Shown here: in pieces, positions 1-5,259 of the stretch
How the letters are laid out: each line of letters opens with the position of its first letter
Position numbering within the stretch: position 1 is the stretch's first letter
From: an uncultured Eubacterium sp.
GTDB lineage: Bacteria; Bacillota; Clostridia; Lachnospirales; Lachnospiraceae
NCBI GenBank assembly: GCA_904502145.1
Contig: CAJGDH010000081.1
Coordinates: forward strand, 1-7,969
Length of the DNA: 7,969 nucleotides
Reading direction: 5' to 3'
The notes under the pieces: generated by a model
What the model saw: only the letters and a program-made list of their open reading frames with translations
Database searches by the model: none
Told to the model about the DNA's origin: nothing
Translations under genes and position numbers: made by a program

Positions 1-200
1 TAATAGTTTCTCTGTAAGCAACCTTTGGAGTATCCAGTTCAATTGCACACTTGTATTCATTAAGAAGTCTGCTCACTACAATATCAAGATGCTGGTCGCC
101 CATACCATAGAGCAACATCTGACGGTTCTCAGCGTCATTAACATTCTTTAATGTAAGGTCTTCATGCATCATCTTCTGTAATGCCTGGGATACCTTATCC
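1..200 (-). CDS. Internal fragment of an EF-G-like elongation factor, truncated at both ends
   Basis: Read on the minus strand from 199 leftwards, 66 codons are open without a stop. They encode the end of EF-G domain III and the start of domain IV (DKVSQALQKMM..., YGMGDQHLDIV, PKVAYRETI). The fragment aligns without gaps to the plus-strand EF-G2 gene of this window (its codons from about 291 on); by hand count 44 of 66 residues are identical. It is therefore a homologue and not a copy. G+C is lower than in the neighbour: about 39% over the first 120 bases by hand count. The 3' side runs off the window. On the 5' side the homology stops abruptly at about position 200, where the reverse reading becomes unrelated (SAFW). 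There is no start codon, RBS or G domain. It is either a paralogue fragment or sequence from another genome joined in error. The family assignment is firm; its status as a gene in this genome is doubtful. Confidence 0.8.
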
Positions 201-206
201 CAGAAG
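198..206. other. Head-to-head junction between two EF-G-like gene pieces
   Basis: Left of about 200 the minus strand reads as EF-G-like. Right of about 204 the plus strand reads as another EF-G-like gene (ADPILYEAAKMPVPYT). Both pieces begin within roughly 30 codons of the same place in domain III. No insertion sequence, terminal repeat or intergenic spacer separates them. The 9-mer ACCTTATCC (192-200) is the reverse complement of 290-298, which follows from the shared codons. The arrangement looks like a fold-back chimera. Confidence 0.7.
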
Positions 207-1133
207 GCAGATCCGATTCTCTACGAAGCAGCCAAGATGCCCGTTCCATACACCTTTATGCGCTATATGGCCAAGACAAAAGGTGATGAGGATAAGGTTG
301 CGACCGCACTGAAAAAACTCATGGATGAAGACCTTACTTTAAGCGAGGTCAACGATAAAGCCAACCGCCAGATGCTTCTCTATGGTCTGGGCGACCAGCA
401 CCTTGAGATCGTCAGGAGCAAGCTTGCCGACCGCTACAAAGTGGAGATCGAGCTTGTCAAACCGAAGGTTGCCTTCAAAGAGACCATCCGCGGCACATCC
501 GAAGTCCGCGGTAAATATAAGAAACAGTCCGGCGGACACGGCCAGTACGGTGACGTACTGATGAAATGGGAGCCTTCAGGAGACCTGGAGACACCTTACG
601 TCTTCGAAGAGAAGATCTTCGGCGGCGCCGTTCCGAAAAACTACTTCCCTGCTGTTGAGAAGGGTATTGCAGAGAGCTGCCTCAAAGGACCTCTGGCCGG
701 ATATCCCGTTGTGGGAATCAAAGGCACACTGCTCGACGGTTCCTACCATCCGGTAGACTCCTCCGAGATGGCCTTCAAGATGGCTTCCATCACTGCCTTC
801 AAGAATGGTATCATGGAATGCAAGCCTGTTCTCCTTGAGCCCATCGTTAACCTTAAAGTCGATGTTCTTGACTCCAACACCGGTGATGTTATGGGTGACC
901 TTAACAAACGTCGCGGACGTATCCTCGGTATGAACCCGCTGCCGGGCGGAAGACAGGAACTTGAGGCTGATATTCCTCTTGCAAGTCTGGTGGGCTACTC
1001 CACAGACCTTCGCTCCATGACCGGCGGAAGCGGTGAGTTCTCCTATGAATTCAGCCGTTACGAGCAGATGCCTGCAGACGCCCAGGAGAAGGTTCTGAAG
1101 GAAGCAGAGGAAGAGAAGGAGAATGAAAAATAA
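204..1133 (+). CDS. fusA: Elongation factor G-like protein (EF-G2 type), C-terminal half, 5' truncated
   Basis: This is a ribosomal translocase-family protein of the cytoplasm; only domains III-V remain. Counting from the first ATG at 237, domain III covers roughly residues 1-76 and ends with GLGDQHLEIV. Domain IV covers 77-197, with KKQSGGHGQYGDV and the tip loop DGSYHPVDSSEMAF. Domain V covers 198-285, with LLEPIV and GDVMGDLNKRRGRILGM. The C-terminal tail is acidic and charged. EF-G-like sequence continues upstream of ATG 237 to about 204, so that ATG is internal and not a start; the missing part should carry the GTPase domain and domain II. GHGQYGDV and TDLRSMTGGSGEF fit the EF-G-like EF-G2 subfamily better than the str-operon fusA, and the neighbours are not rpsL, rpsG or tuf. 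The symbol is used in the family sense only. The ppGpp hydrolase gene follows 2 nt after the stop, which implies co-transcription. Confidence 0.9.
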   Translation, partial: KADPILYEAAKMPVPYTFMRYMAKTKGDEDKVATALKKLMDEDLTLSEVNDKANRQMLLYGLGDQHLEIVRSKLADRYKVEIELVKPKVAFKETIRGTSEVRGKYKKQSGGHGQYGDVLMKWEPSGDLETPYVFEEKIFGGAVPKNYFPAVEKGIAESCLKGPLAGYPVVGIKGTLLDGSYHPVDSSEMAFKMASITAFKNGIMECKPVLLEPIVNLKVDVLDSNTGDVMGDLNKRRGRILGMNPLPGGRQELEADIPLASLVGYSTDLRSMTGGSGEFSYEFSRYEQMPADAQEKVLKEAEEEKENEK

Positions 1134-1135
1134 AT

Positions 1136-1669
1136 ATGGTAAATGAGGCGATCGAATTTGCAGTTAAAGCACATAACGGTCAGTTCCGCAAAGGTACGGA
1201 CATTCCTTTTATCGTTCACCCCATGGAGGTTTTCTCCATCGTTGTCCGCATGACTTCAGACAAGGACATCGGGGTGGCAGCCCTCCTACATGATGTGGTG
1301 GAGGATTGCGATGACGTGACCATCGACCAGATCAGAGACCGGTTCGGCGACCGGGTGGCTGGCTTTGTGGAAGCGGAGAGTGAGGACAAGAGTCTTTCCT
1401 GGAAGGAACGAAAACAGCATACCATTGATCGTACCAGGAAACAGCCCCTGGAAGTGAAGTATATCGCCCTGGGGGACAAGCTTTCCAACATCCGTTCCGT
1501 GGCCCATGATTACCATGAGGTCGGAGATGAATTGTGGAAGAGATTCCGCATGAAGGATAAAGCAATGCAGGGATGGTATTATAAGGGGATGTGTGAATCC
1601 CTGTCCTCTATGAAGGACTACGCTGAGTATGAGGAAATGTGCACTCTGGTATCCCAGGTTTTCGACTGA
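1136..1669 (+). CDS. Single-domain HD-family (p)ppGpp hydrolase (SpoT/Mesh1-like)
   Basis: This 177-residue protein consists of only the HD hydrolase domain found at the N terminus of RelA/SpoT. The expected metal and substrate residues are present: RKGT at 18-21, H28 in IVHP, H52-D53 with E56-D57 in HDVVED, the EDK segment near 83-85, and D114 and N118 in DKLSNIR. There is no synthetase, TGS or ACT domain, so it resembles the small alarmone hydrolases and Mesh1. These remove the 3'-pyrophosphate of (p)ppGpp using Mn2+; other nucleotide substrates such as NADPH are known for Mesh1 itself. The start is ATG 1136, 2 nt after the EF-G2 stop. An AAGGAG at 1116-1121 lies inside the upstream gene with long spacing (14 nt), so translation may be coupled to EF-G2. 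An intrinsic terminator at 1728-1758 ends the unit. The family is certain; the exact substrate is inferred. Confidence 0.88.
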   Translation: MVNEAIEFAVKAHNGQFRKGTDIPFIVHPMEVFSIVVRMTSDKDIGVAALLHDVVEDCDDVTIDQIRDRFGDRVAGFVEAESEDKSLSWKERKQHTIDRTRKQPLEVKYIALGDKLSNIRSVAHDYHEVGDELWKRFRMKDKAMQGWYYKGMCESLSSMKDYAEYEEMCTLVSQVFD

Positions 1670-1727
1670 ACCATCGATTTCCTTCAGATTTGTTTTACTG
1701 TATAATCATATCCATGGCATATCATTG

Positions 1728-1758
1728 ATCCGGGAATCGGAAGGTTCCCGGATTTTTT
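1728..1758 (+). terminator. Intrinsic terminator of the EF-G2/hydrolase unit
   Basis: The arms ATCCGGGAA (1728-1736) and TTCCCGGAT (1745-1753) pair perfectly around an 8-nt loop, and a run of six T follows (1753-1758). It lies 58 nt after the hydrolase stop codon. Confidence 0.88.
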
Positions 1759-1793
1759 ATGACCTCCCTTCTTTTTCCGGTCTGTTTCTCAGG

Positions 1794-1824
1794 GATAACC
1801 TCTTCCCCGGGGAAGAGAGTTATC
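1794..1824. repeat. Long inverted repeat in the hom upstream region
   Basis: GATAACCTCTTCCCC (1794-1808) is complementary to GGGGAAGAGAGTTATC (1809-1824) apart from one bulged A. The centre TCTTCCCCGGGGAAGA (1801-1816) is a perfect 16-nt palindrome. No T tract follows on either strand, so it does not look like a terminator. It lies about 85 nt upstream of hom and just upstream of the probable promoter, so an operator or an RNA hairpin is possible. Together with terminator 1728-1758 it makes up most of the recognisable structure in the 1670-1909 gap. Confidence 0.7.
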
Positions 1825-1844
1825 GCAAAAATATGAAAAATCGG

Positions 1845-1873
1845 TTGATGAATTATTCATTTTATGATAATAT
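1845..1873 (+). promoter_or_regulatory. Candidate sigma-A promoter of hom
   Basis: TTGATG (1845-1850) and the A/T-rich segment TATGATAATATT (1863-1874) offer a -35/-10 pair; the spacing is 17 nt if TAATAT (1868-1873) is the -10. The match is imperfect and several -10 registers are possible. Its place between the inverted repeat and the hom RBS fits. Confidence 0.35.
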
Positions 1874-1909
1874 TTTTAAGTCCATTTCTATAGATGTAAG
1901 GAGGACTTC

Positions 1910-3124
1910 ATGATCAACGTAGCAGTATTAGGGTACGGCACCATCGGAGCCGGCGTAGTCAGGGTGCTTCAGACGAACGTTGAGAGCATTGCAAGGAATG
2001 CCGGTCAGACCCTGGTTGTCAAAAGGATCCTCGACCTGAGAGAATTTCCGGGAGATCCCAATGCGGATCTTGTCGTGCATGATTACAATATCATTAAAGA
2101 AGATGAAGATATACAGATTGTAGTGGAATGTATGGGCGGACTCAACCCTGCCTATCCCTTCGTAAAGACTGCCCTTGAACAGGGCAGGAGCGTGGCTACC
2201 TCCAACAAGGAGCTGGTGGCCAAGTACGGGGCAGAGCTGATCGCCATCGCCCGTGAAAACAACTGTAATTTCCTTTTTGAGGCCAGTGTGGGCGGGGGCA
2301 TCCCCCTGATCCGTCCCCTTACAACCTGCCTTACCGCGGATGTGATCGAGGAGATCACCGGGATCCTGAACGGTACCACCAACTACATGCTCACGAAGAT
2401 GTCCGAGGAAGGTCTCCCCTTTGATGATGTGCTGAAGGAGGCCCAGGAGAAAGGGTATGCGGAGCTTCATCCCGAAGCGGACGTGGAGGGATATGACGCC
2501 TGCAGGAAGATCGCCATCCTCACCTCCCTTGTCTCAGGTTATCAGGTGGATTTTGAAGATATCCATACCGAGGGTATCACCGGGATCACCGCCGAAGATT
2601 TCCTCTATGCAAGAGCCATGCGGTCCGCCATCAAGCTTCTGGCCAAGAGCTGGAAGAAGGGCGGCAAGTATTACGCCATGGTCGCCCCGATGCTGATCGA
2701 ACATGATCATCCCCTCTACAGTGTGCGGGATGTGTTCAATGCAGTCTTTGTCCACGGAAACATGGTGGACGACATCATGTTCTACGGAAAGGGAGCGGGT
2801 GAGCTTCCCACAGCCAGCGCGGTGGTATCCGATGTCATCGAATCCGCCAGAGCCATGGGCACCAACCGCAGGATCTTCTGGAGTCCCGAGAAGCTTGTGC
2901 TTCAGTCTTTAAGGAAATGTGAAGGCAGATTTTTTGTCCGTATGGAGAAGACGGTTTCCAGGGAAGCCATCGAAGAAGCCTTCGGTCCGGTGGATTATGT
3001 AGTGGCAGAAGGACTTGATGAGCATGCTTTCGCCACCCGGACTATGACGGAAGGTGACTTCCACCGGGCGGCCGCCGGTCTGGGTCATGTGATCCGTATG
3101 ATCCGGATCTATCAGAAATATTAA
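1910..3124 (+). CDS. hom: Homoserine dehydrogenase
   Basis: It reduces aspartate semialdehyde to homoserine with NAD(P)H, the branch point toward threonine, methionine and isoleucine, in the cytoplasm. The 404 residues carry an N-terminal Rossmann fold with GYGTIG (8-13), and the cofactor-side SNKELVAKYG (98-107, K100). The catalytic region follows: GGGIPLIRPL (128-137), EITGILNGTTNYML (148-161), and the family signature at 178-200 with P188, D191, G194, D196 and K200. GKGAGELPTASAVVSD (293-308) is also typical. The last 65 residues (340-404) can be read as a compact ACT-like beta-alpha-beta-beta-alpha-beta unit, but they lack the usual PGV turn. The enzyme is somewhat shorter than Bacillus-type Hom (about 430). 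The start is ATG 1910 with AAGGAGG at 1898-1904, spacing 5. It appears monocistronic, with a terminator at 3155-3190. I see no T-box or lysine or SAM riboswitch upstream. Confidence 0.96.
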   Translation: MINVAVLGYGTIGAGVVRVLQTNVESIARNAGQTLVVKRILDLREFPGDPNADLVVHDYNIIKEDEDIQIVVECMGGLNPAYPFVKTALEQGRSVATSNKELVAKYGAELIAIARENNCNFLFEASVGGGIPLIRPLTTCLTADVIEEITGILNGTTNYMLTKMSEEGLPFDDVLKEAQEKGYAELHPEADVEGYDACRKIAILTSLVSGYQVDFEDIHTEGITGITAEDFLYARAMRSAIKLLAKSWKKGGKYYAMVAPMLIEHDHPLYSVRDVFNAVFVHGNMVDDIMFYGKGAGELPTASAVVSDVIESARAMGTNRRIFWSPEKLVLQSLRKCEGRFFVRMEKTVSREAIEEAFGPVDYVVAEGLDEHAFATRTMTEGDFHRAAAGLGHVIRMIRIYQKY

Positions 3125-3154
3125 GAAAATATGACATTTTTAAGAAAATTTTTG

Positions 3155-3190
3155 AAAAAAAGTATGAAAAAATCTTTTCATACTTTTTTT
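3155..3190 (+). terminator. A/T-rich intrinsic terminator after hom
   Basis: Seven A plus GTATGAAAA (3155-3170) pair with TTTTCATAC plus seven T (3175-3190) around the loop AATC, giving a 16-bp perfect stem. The T run at 3184-3191 also serves as the U tract. The symmetry of A and T runs would allow function on both strands, but no convergent gene is present. Confidence 0.8.
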
Positions 3191-3203
3191 TATGTGTTAT
3201 AAT
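3175..3203 (+). promoter_or_regulatory. Sigma-A promoter of the dCMP deaminase gene
   Basis: A consensus TATAAT (3198-3203) is preceded by TGT (3195-3197), an extended -10. A TTTTCA -35 (3175-3180) lies exactly 17 nt upstream. The -35 lies inside the right arm of the hom terminator. About 45 nt of untranslated leader follow, including a small CCCC/GGGG hairpin at 3216-3229. Confidence 0.65.
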
Positions 3204-3257
3204 CTGTTTTAATCTCCCCTATTTTGGGGTTTTCAGACAATTTGAGGAGGAGGCGTC

Positions 3258-3743
3258 ATGAAAAGAACAGATTATTTGTCCTGGGATGCGTATTTCATGG
3301 GTGTTGCCCTGCTTTCCGCCGAGAGGAGCAAGGATAATAATACACAGGTCGGAAGCTGTATCGTCAGCCCGGAGAACAAGATTCTGTCCATGGGCTACAA
3401 CGGTATGCCCACCGGTTGTAATGATGACAGGATGCCCTGGGAGAGGATAGGTAAACCTCTCGATACCAAGTACCTGTATGTCTGCCATGCCGAGCTGAAT
3501 GCCATCCTTAACTGCGGAGGCGGCACCGGTTCTCTGAAGGGGGCCAGATTATATGTCACCCTGTTTCCCTGTAATGAATGTACCAAAGCGATCATCCAGA
3601 CAGGGATCAAGGAAGTGATCTACTACTCCGACAAATACGCCGACTCCGATTCAACCATCGCGGCGAAGCGTATGTTTGACATGGTGGGGATCACCTACCG
3701 GCAGTATACGATGGAAGGGAAGAACCTCACGCTTAACCTTTAA
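3258..3743 (+). CDS. Deoxycytidylate (dCMP) deaminase
   Basis: It deaminates dCMP to dUMP, supplying substrate for thymidylate synthase. The 161-residue protein has the zinc deaminase signature: H77 and catalytic E79 in CHAELNAI, then C105 and C108 in PCNEC. Upstream, RSKDNNTQVGSCIV (23-36) and GYNGMPTGC (46-54) are hallmark segments of dCMP deaminases, as distinct from cytidine or guanine deaminases. From memory, long stretches resemble animal DCTD and T4-like enzymes (YFMGVALLSAERSKD, DTKYLYVCHAELNAI, GIKEVIYYSDKY). Such enzymes are usually allosteric, activated by dCTP and inhibited by dTTP; whether this one is cannot be read here. It is the ComEB family in Bacillus, but no competence genes are nearby. 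The start is ATG 3258 behind GAGGAGGAGG (3244-3253). It has its own promoter and no partner gene. I see no clear terminator in the 39 nt before the infC promoter. Confidence 0.93.
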   Translation: MKRTDYLSWDAYFMGVALLSAERSKDNNTQVGSCIVSPENKILSMGYNGMPTGCNDDRMPWERIGKPLDTKYLYVCHAELNAILNCGGGTGSLKGARLYVTLFPCNECTKAIIQTGIKEVIYYSDKYADSDSTIAAKRMFDMVGITYRQYTMEGKNLTLNL

Positions 3744-3782
3744 GTAAAGCCGAAAAATAAAAAGATAATATAGAAATATTTC

Positions 3783-3811
3783 TTGACAATCCCACATACC
3801 AATGATATATT
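3783..3811 (+). promoter_or_regulatory. Strong sigma-A promoter of the infC-rpmI-rplT operon
   Basis: TTGACA (3783-3788) is a perfect -35. After 17 nt comes TATATT (3806-3811), preceded by TGA (3803-3805), an extended -10. Transcription would start near 3818, giving an infC leader of about 240 nt. Confidence 0.88.
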
Positions 3812-3817
3812 ATAGAA

Positions 3818-3963
3818 GTTGTTGCGAGACAACGTAAAGGAAAGCAGAGTATCCACTCTCACCTCAGCACAATGGTGACTCGGGTTAATATCGATCTACT
3901 GTTATATTCATTGGGAGTATTATGGTATTGGTATGTGTGGATAGTCTGCGGACTGTCCTTTTT
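3818..3963 (+). promoter_or_regulatory. L20-type ribosomal protein leader (attenuator) of the infC operon
   Basis: This is a structured 5' leader with no convincing coding content. Visible stems in order are GTTGT/ACAAC (3818-3822 with 3829-3833), AGAGT/ACTCT (3846-3850 with 3855-3859), and CACC/GGTG (3860-3863 with 3874-3877) followed by ACTCGGGTTAATA. It ends in an intrinsic terminator (3939-3963). TATCCAC at 3850-3856 is exactly complementary to GTGGATA at 3937-3943, the left side of that terminator, so an antiterminator fold is possible. In Firmicutes this position is occupied by the L20 leader, where L20 binding promotes premature termination as autogenous feedback. Assignment to that RNA family rests on context, the ACTCGGGTTAATA block and the terminator/antiterminator logic; a covariance search was not possible. 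Confidence 0.8.
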
Positions 3964-3967
3964 CTTT
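3939..3967 (+). terminator. Attenuator terminator in the infC leader
   Basis: GGATAGTC (3939-3946) pairs with GACTGTCC (3951-3958) through 8 bp including one U-G wobble, with loop TGCG. The tail TTTTTCTTTT follows (3959-3968). It lies about 90 nt upstream of infC and must be bypassed for operon expression. Confidence 0.85.
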
Positions 3968-3994
3968 TGGTTAAAAAGGGAAGGAGCTTTGCGT

Positions 3995-4063
3995 ATGCCC
4001 CGGAAGCGTTGCCGGCCGGGGACCACGACGATCTATTACAGTATGGAGGTGTACAGCTATTAA
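3995..4063 (+). CDS. Candidate 22-codon upstream ORF overlapping the infC start
   Basis: A short ORF lies between the attenuator and infC. It starts with ATG 3995, 8 nt after AAGGAG (3981-3986), an ideal ribosome binding site. It encodes a basic, Tyr-rich peptide (MPRKRC... ending MEVYSY) and stops with TAA at 4061-4063, overlapping the infC AUU codon (4059-4061) by one base. The infC Shine-Dalgarno lies inside its codons 17-19. A stable hairpin, CCCCGG/CCGGGG (3998-4003 with 4016-4021), covers its first codons. This geometry is typical of translational coupling. No homologue is recognised, and the same bases could simply be RNA structure, so translation is uncertain. Confidence 0.4.
   Translation: MPRKRCRPGTTTIYYSMEVYSY
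4045..4050 (+). promoter_or_regulatory. infC: infC ribosome binding site, pointing to an AUU start
   Basis: GGAGGT at 4045-4050 sits 8 nt before ATT 4059 but 20 nt before the first in-frame ATG (4071). The spacing therefore selects ATT as the initiator. Confidence 0.85.
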
Positions 4064-4565
4064 CGAATTAATGATCAATGAACAGGTACGTGACAGAGAG
4101 GTTAGATTAATCAGTGAGACCGGTGAACAGCTGGGTATAATGTCTGCCCGTGATGCCATGAAGATTGCCAGAGAGGCAGAACTTGATCTGGTGAAGATTG
4201 CCCCCAACGCAAAACCACCTGTATGTAAAATTATTGATTACGGTAAGTATAGATACGAACTGGCGCGTAAAGAGAAAGAGTCCAAGAAGAAGCAGAAGAC
4301 CATCGATGTGAAGGAAGTTCGTTTGTCTCCCAATATTGATAAGAATGATCTGAATACCAAGATCAATCAGGCCAGAAAGTTCTTATCCAAAGGGGACAAA
4401 GTGAAGGTTACCCTCCGGTTCCGCGGCCGTGAGCTGGCTCATGTAAATGAGAACAAAGTCATTCTTGATGAATTTGCGAAACAGCTTGAGGATGTGGCTA
4501 CCGTGGACAGGAAGCCGAAATTCGAAGGAAGAAGCATGATCATGTTTCTTACCGAAAAGCGTTAA
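4059..4565 (+). CDS. infC: Translation initiation factor IF-3 (AUU start)
   Basis: It binds the 30S subunit, keeps it from joining 50S, and proofreads initiator tRNA and start codon. The protein is 168 residues when begun at ATT 4059 (MNELMINEQVRD...). The N-domain carries EVRLI, GEQLGIMS, DLVKIAPNAKPPVCKIIDYGKYRYE and a lysine-rich linker. The C-domain carries VKEVRLSPNI, LRFRGRELAH and EGRSMIMFL; all are standard. The first ATG (4071) would drop four residues and is too far from the GGAGGT. An AUU start for infC is established in E. coli and Bacillus and lets IF-3 repress its own synthesis by rejecting non-canonical initiators. It is the first gene of the operon with rpmI and rplT, behind the L20-type leader. 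A candidate uORF ends on the start codon. Confidence 0.95.
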   Translation: MNELMINEQVRDREVRLISETGEQLGIMSARDAMKIAREAELDLVKIAPNAKPPVCKIIDYGKYRYELARKEKESKKKQKTIDVKEVRLSPNIDKNDLNTKINQARKFLSKGDKVKVTLRFRGRELAHVNENKVILDEFAKQLEDVATVDRKPKFEGRSMIMFLTEKR

Positions 4566-4602
4566 TGAATGTGTGCAGAATACAATTAGGAGGATTTTTA
4601 TC

Positions 4603-4800
4603 ATGCCAAAAATGAAAACCAGCAGAGCTGCTGCAAAGCGTTTTAAGAAAACCGGTACAGGACAGTTAAAAAGATATAAAGCTTACAAAAGTCACATCCT
4701 GACAAAAAAGACAACCAAGAGAAAAAGAAATCTCAGAAAACCGACGATGATGGATGAGTCTAACGTAAAGAACATGAAGAAGATTTTACCATACCTTTAA
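4603..4800 (+). CDS. rpmI: 50S ribosomal protein L35
   Basis: A 65-residue, very basic protein of the large subunit, at the normal family length. It opens with MPKMKTSRAAAKRFKKTGTG, the family signature, and ends KKILPYL. The start is ATG 4603 with AGGAGG at 4588-4593, spacing 9. An in-frame ATG at 4573 would add ten non-family residues and lies upstream of the RBS, so it is rejected. It lies 37 nt after infC and 24 nt before rplT in the canonical IF3-L35-L20 order, presumably under the same L20-controlled leader. Confidence 0.97.
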   Translation: MPKMKTSRAAAKRFKKTGTGQLKRYKAYKSHILTKKTTKRKRNLRKPTMMDESNVKNMKKILPYL

Positions 4801-4824
4801 TCGTATATAGGAGGATGCAGACAT

Positions 4825-5181
4825 ATGGCTAGAGTAAAAGGCGGCCTTGGCGCCAGAAAAAGACATAACAGAGTATTAAAACTTGCAAAAGGATATAGAG
4901 GAGCAAGATCCAAACAGTACCGTGTAGCTAAGCAGTCGGTAATGAGAGCTTTAACCAGTTCCTACGCCGGCAGAAAGCAGAGAAAGAGACAGTTCAGACA
5001 GCTTTGGATCGCACGTATCAATGCTGCAGCAAGGATGAACGGATTATCTTACAGCAGATTTATGTATGGTTTGAAATTAGCCGACATCGAAGTAAACAGA
5101 AAGATGCTCTCCGAGATGGCCATCAGCGATCCGGAAGGCTTCACCGCTCTTGCAGACCTGGCAAAGAGCAAATTATCATGA
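4825..5181 (+). CDS. rplT: 50S ribosomal protein L20
   Basis: A 118-residue basic 23S-rRNA-binding protein needed early in 50S assembly; its long N-terminal extension is typical. Family markers are MARVKGGLGARKRHNRVLKLAKGY (1-24), RQLWIARINAAARMNGLSYS (60-79) and a C-terminal globular part (ADIEVNRKMLSEMAI). In Firmicutes this protein is the autogenous repressor that acts on the leader upstream of infC, which fits the attenuator seen here. The start is ATG 4825 after AGGAGG (4809-4814), spacing 10. It is the last gene of the operon, with a terminator 8 nt after the stop. Confidence 0.98.
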   Translation: MARVKGGLGARKRHNRVLKLAKGYRGARSKQYRVAKQSVMRALTSSYAGRKQRKRQFRQLWIARINAAARMNGLSYSRFMYGLKLADIEVNRKMLSEMAISDPEGFTALADLAKSKLS

Positions 5182-5188
5182 GATCACA

Positions 5189-5220
5189 GACCAGTGAACG
5201 AAAGTTCACTGGTCTTTTTT
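5189..5220 (+). terminator. rplT: Intrinsic terminator of the infC-rpmI-rplT operon
   Basis: GACCAGTGAAC (5189-5199) and GTTCACTGGTC (5204-5214) form a perfect 11-bp stem capped by a GAAA tetraloop, followed by six T (5215-5220). Confidence 0.95.
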
Positions 5221-5259
5221 ATTGATGAAAAATACGTTTTAGCGAAAAATAACATGTTT

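Noticed and set aside
1701..1706. Perfect TATAAT in the gap after the hydrolase gene.
   Set aside because: No acceptable -35 lies 16-18 nt upstream, and any transcript would hit the terminator at 1728 within about 45 nt.
1670..1909. Search for a T-box, SAM or lysine riboswitch ahead of hom.
   Set aside because: No T-box AGGGTGG block or recognisable riboswitch core is visible; only a terminator for the previous gene and an inverted repeat are present.
1629..1913. A 94-codon ORF spanning the end of the hydrolase gene and the hom upstream gap.
   Set aside because: It overlaps the hydrolase in another frame, passes through the terminator at 1728-1758, has no RBS and no family features.
1910..3124. 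Minus-strand and plus-strand alternative ORFs within hom, including one of 180 codons.
   Set aside because: All lie within a gene whose protein matches homoserine dehydrogenase end to end; none has a ribosome binding site or a recognisable domain.
3872..4063. A 63-codon ORF with a strongly hydrophobic middle, resembling a small membrane protein.
   Set aside because: It has no RBS at its ATG and runs straight through the leader stems and attenuator terminator. Only its last 22 codons, from ATG 3995, have a ribosome binding site, and those are reported as a uORF candidate.
4573..4602. ATG 4573 as start of rpmI.
   Set aside because: It lies upstream of the rpmI AGGAGG and adds ten residues not seen in L35; ATG 4603 gives the exact family length of 65.
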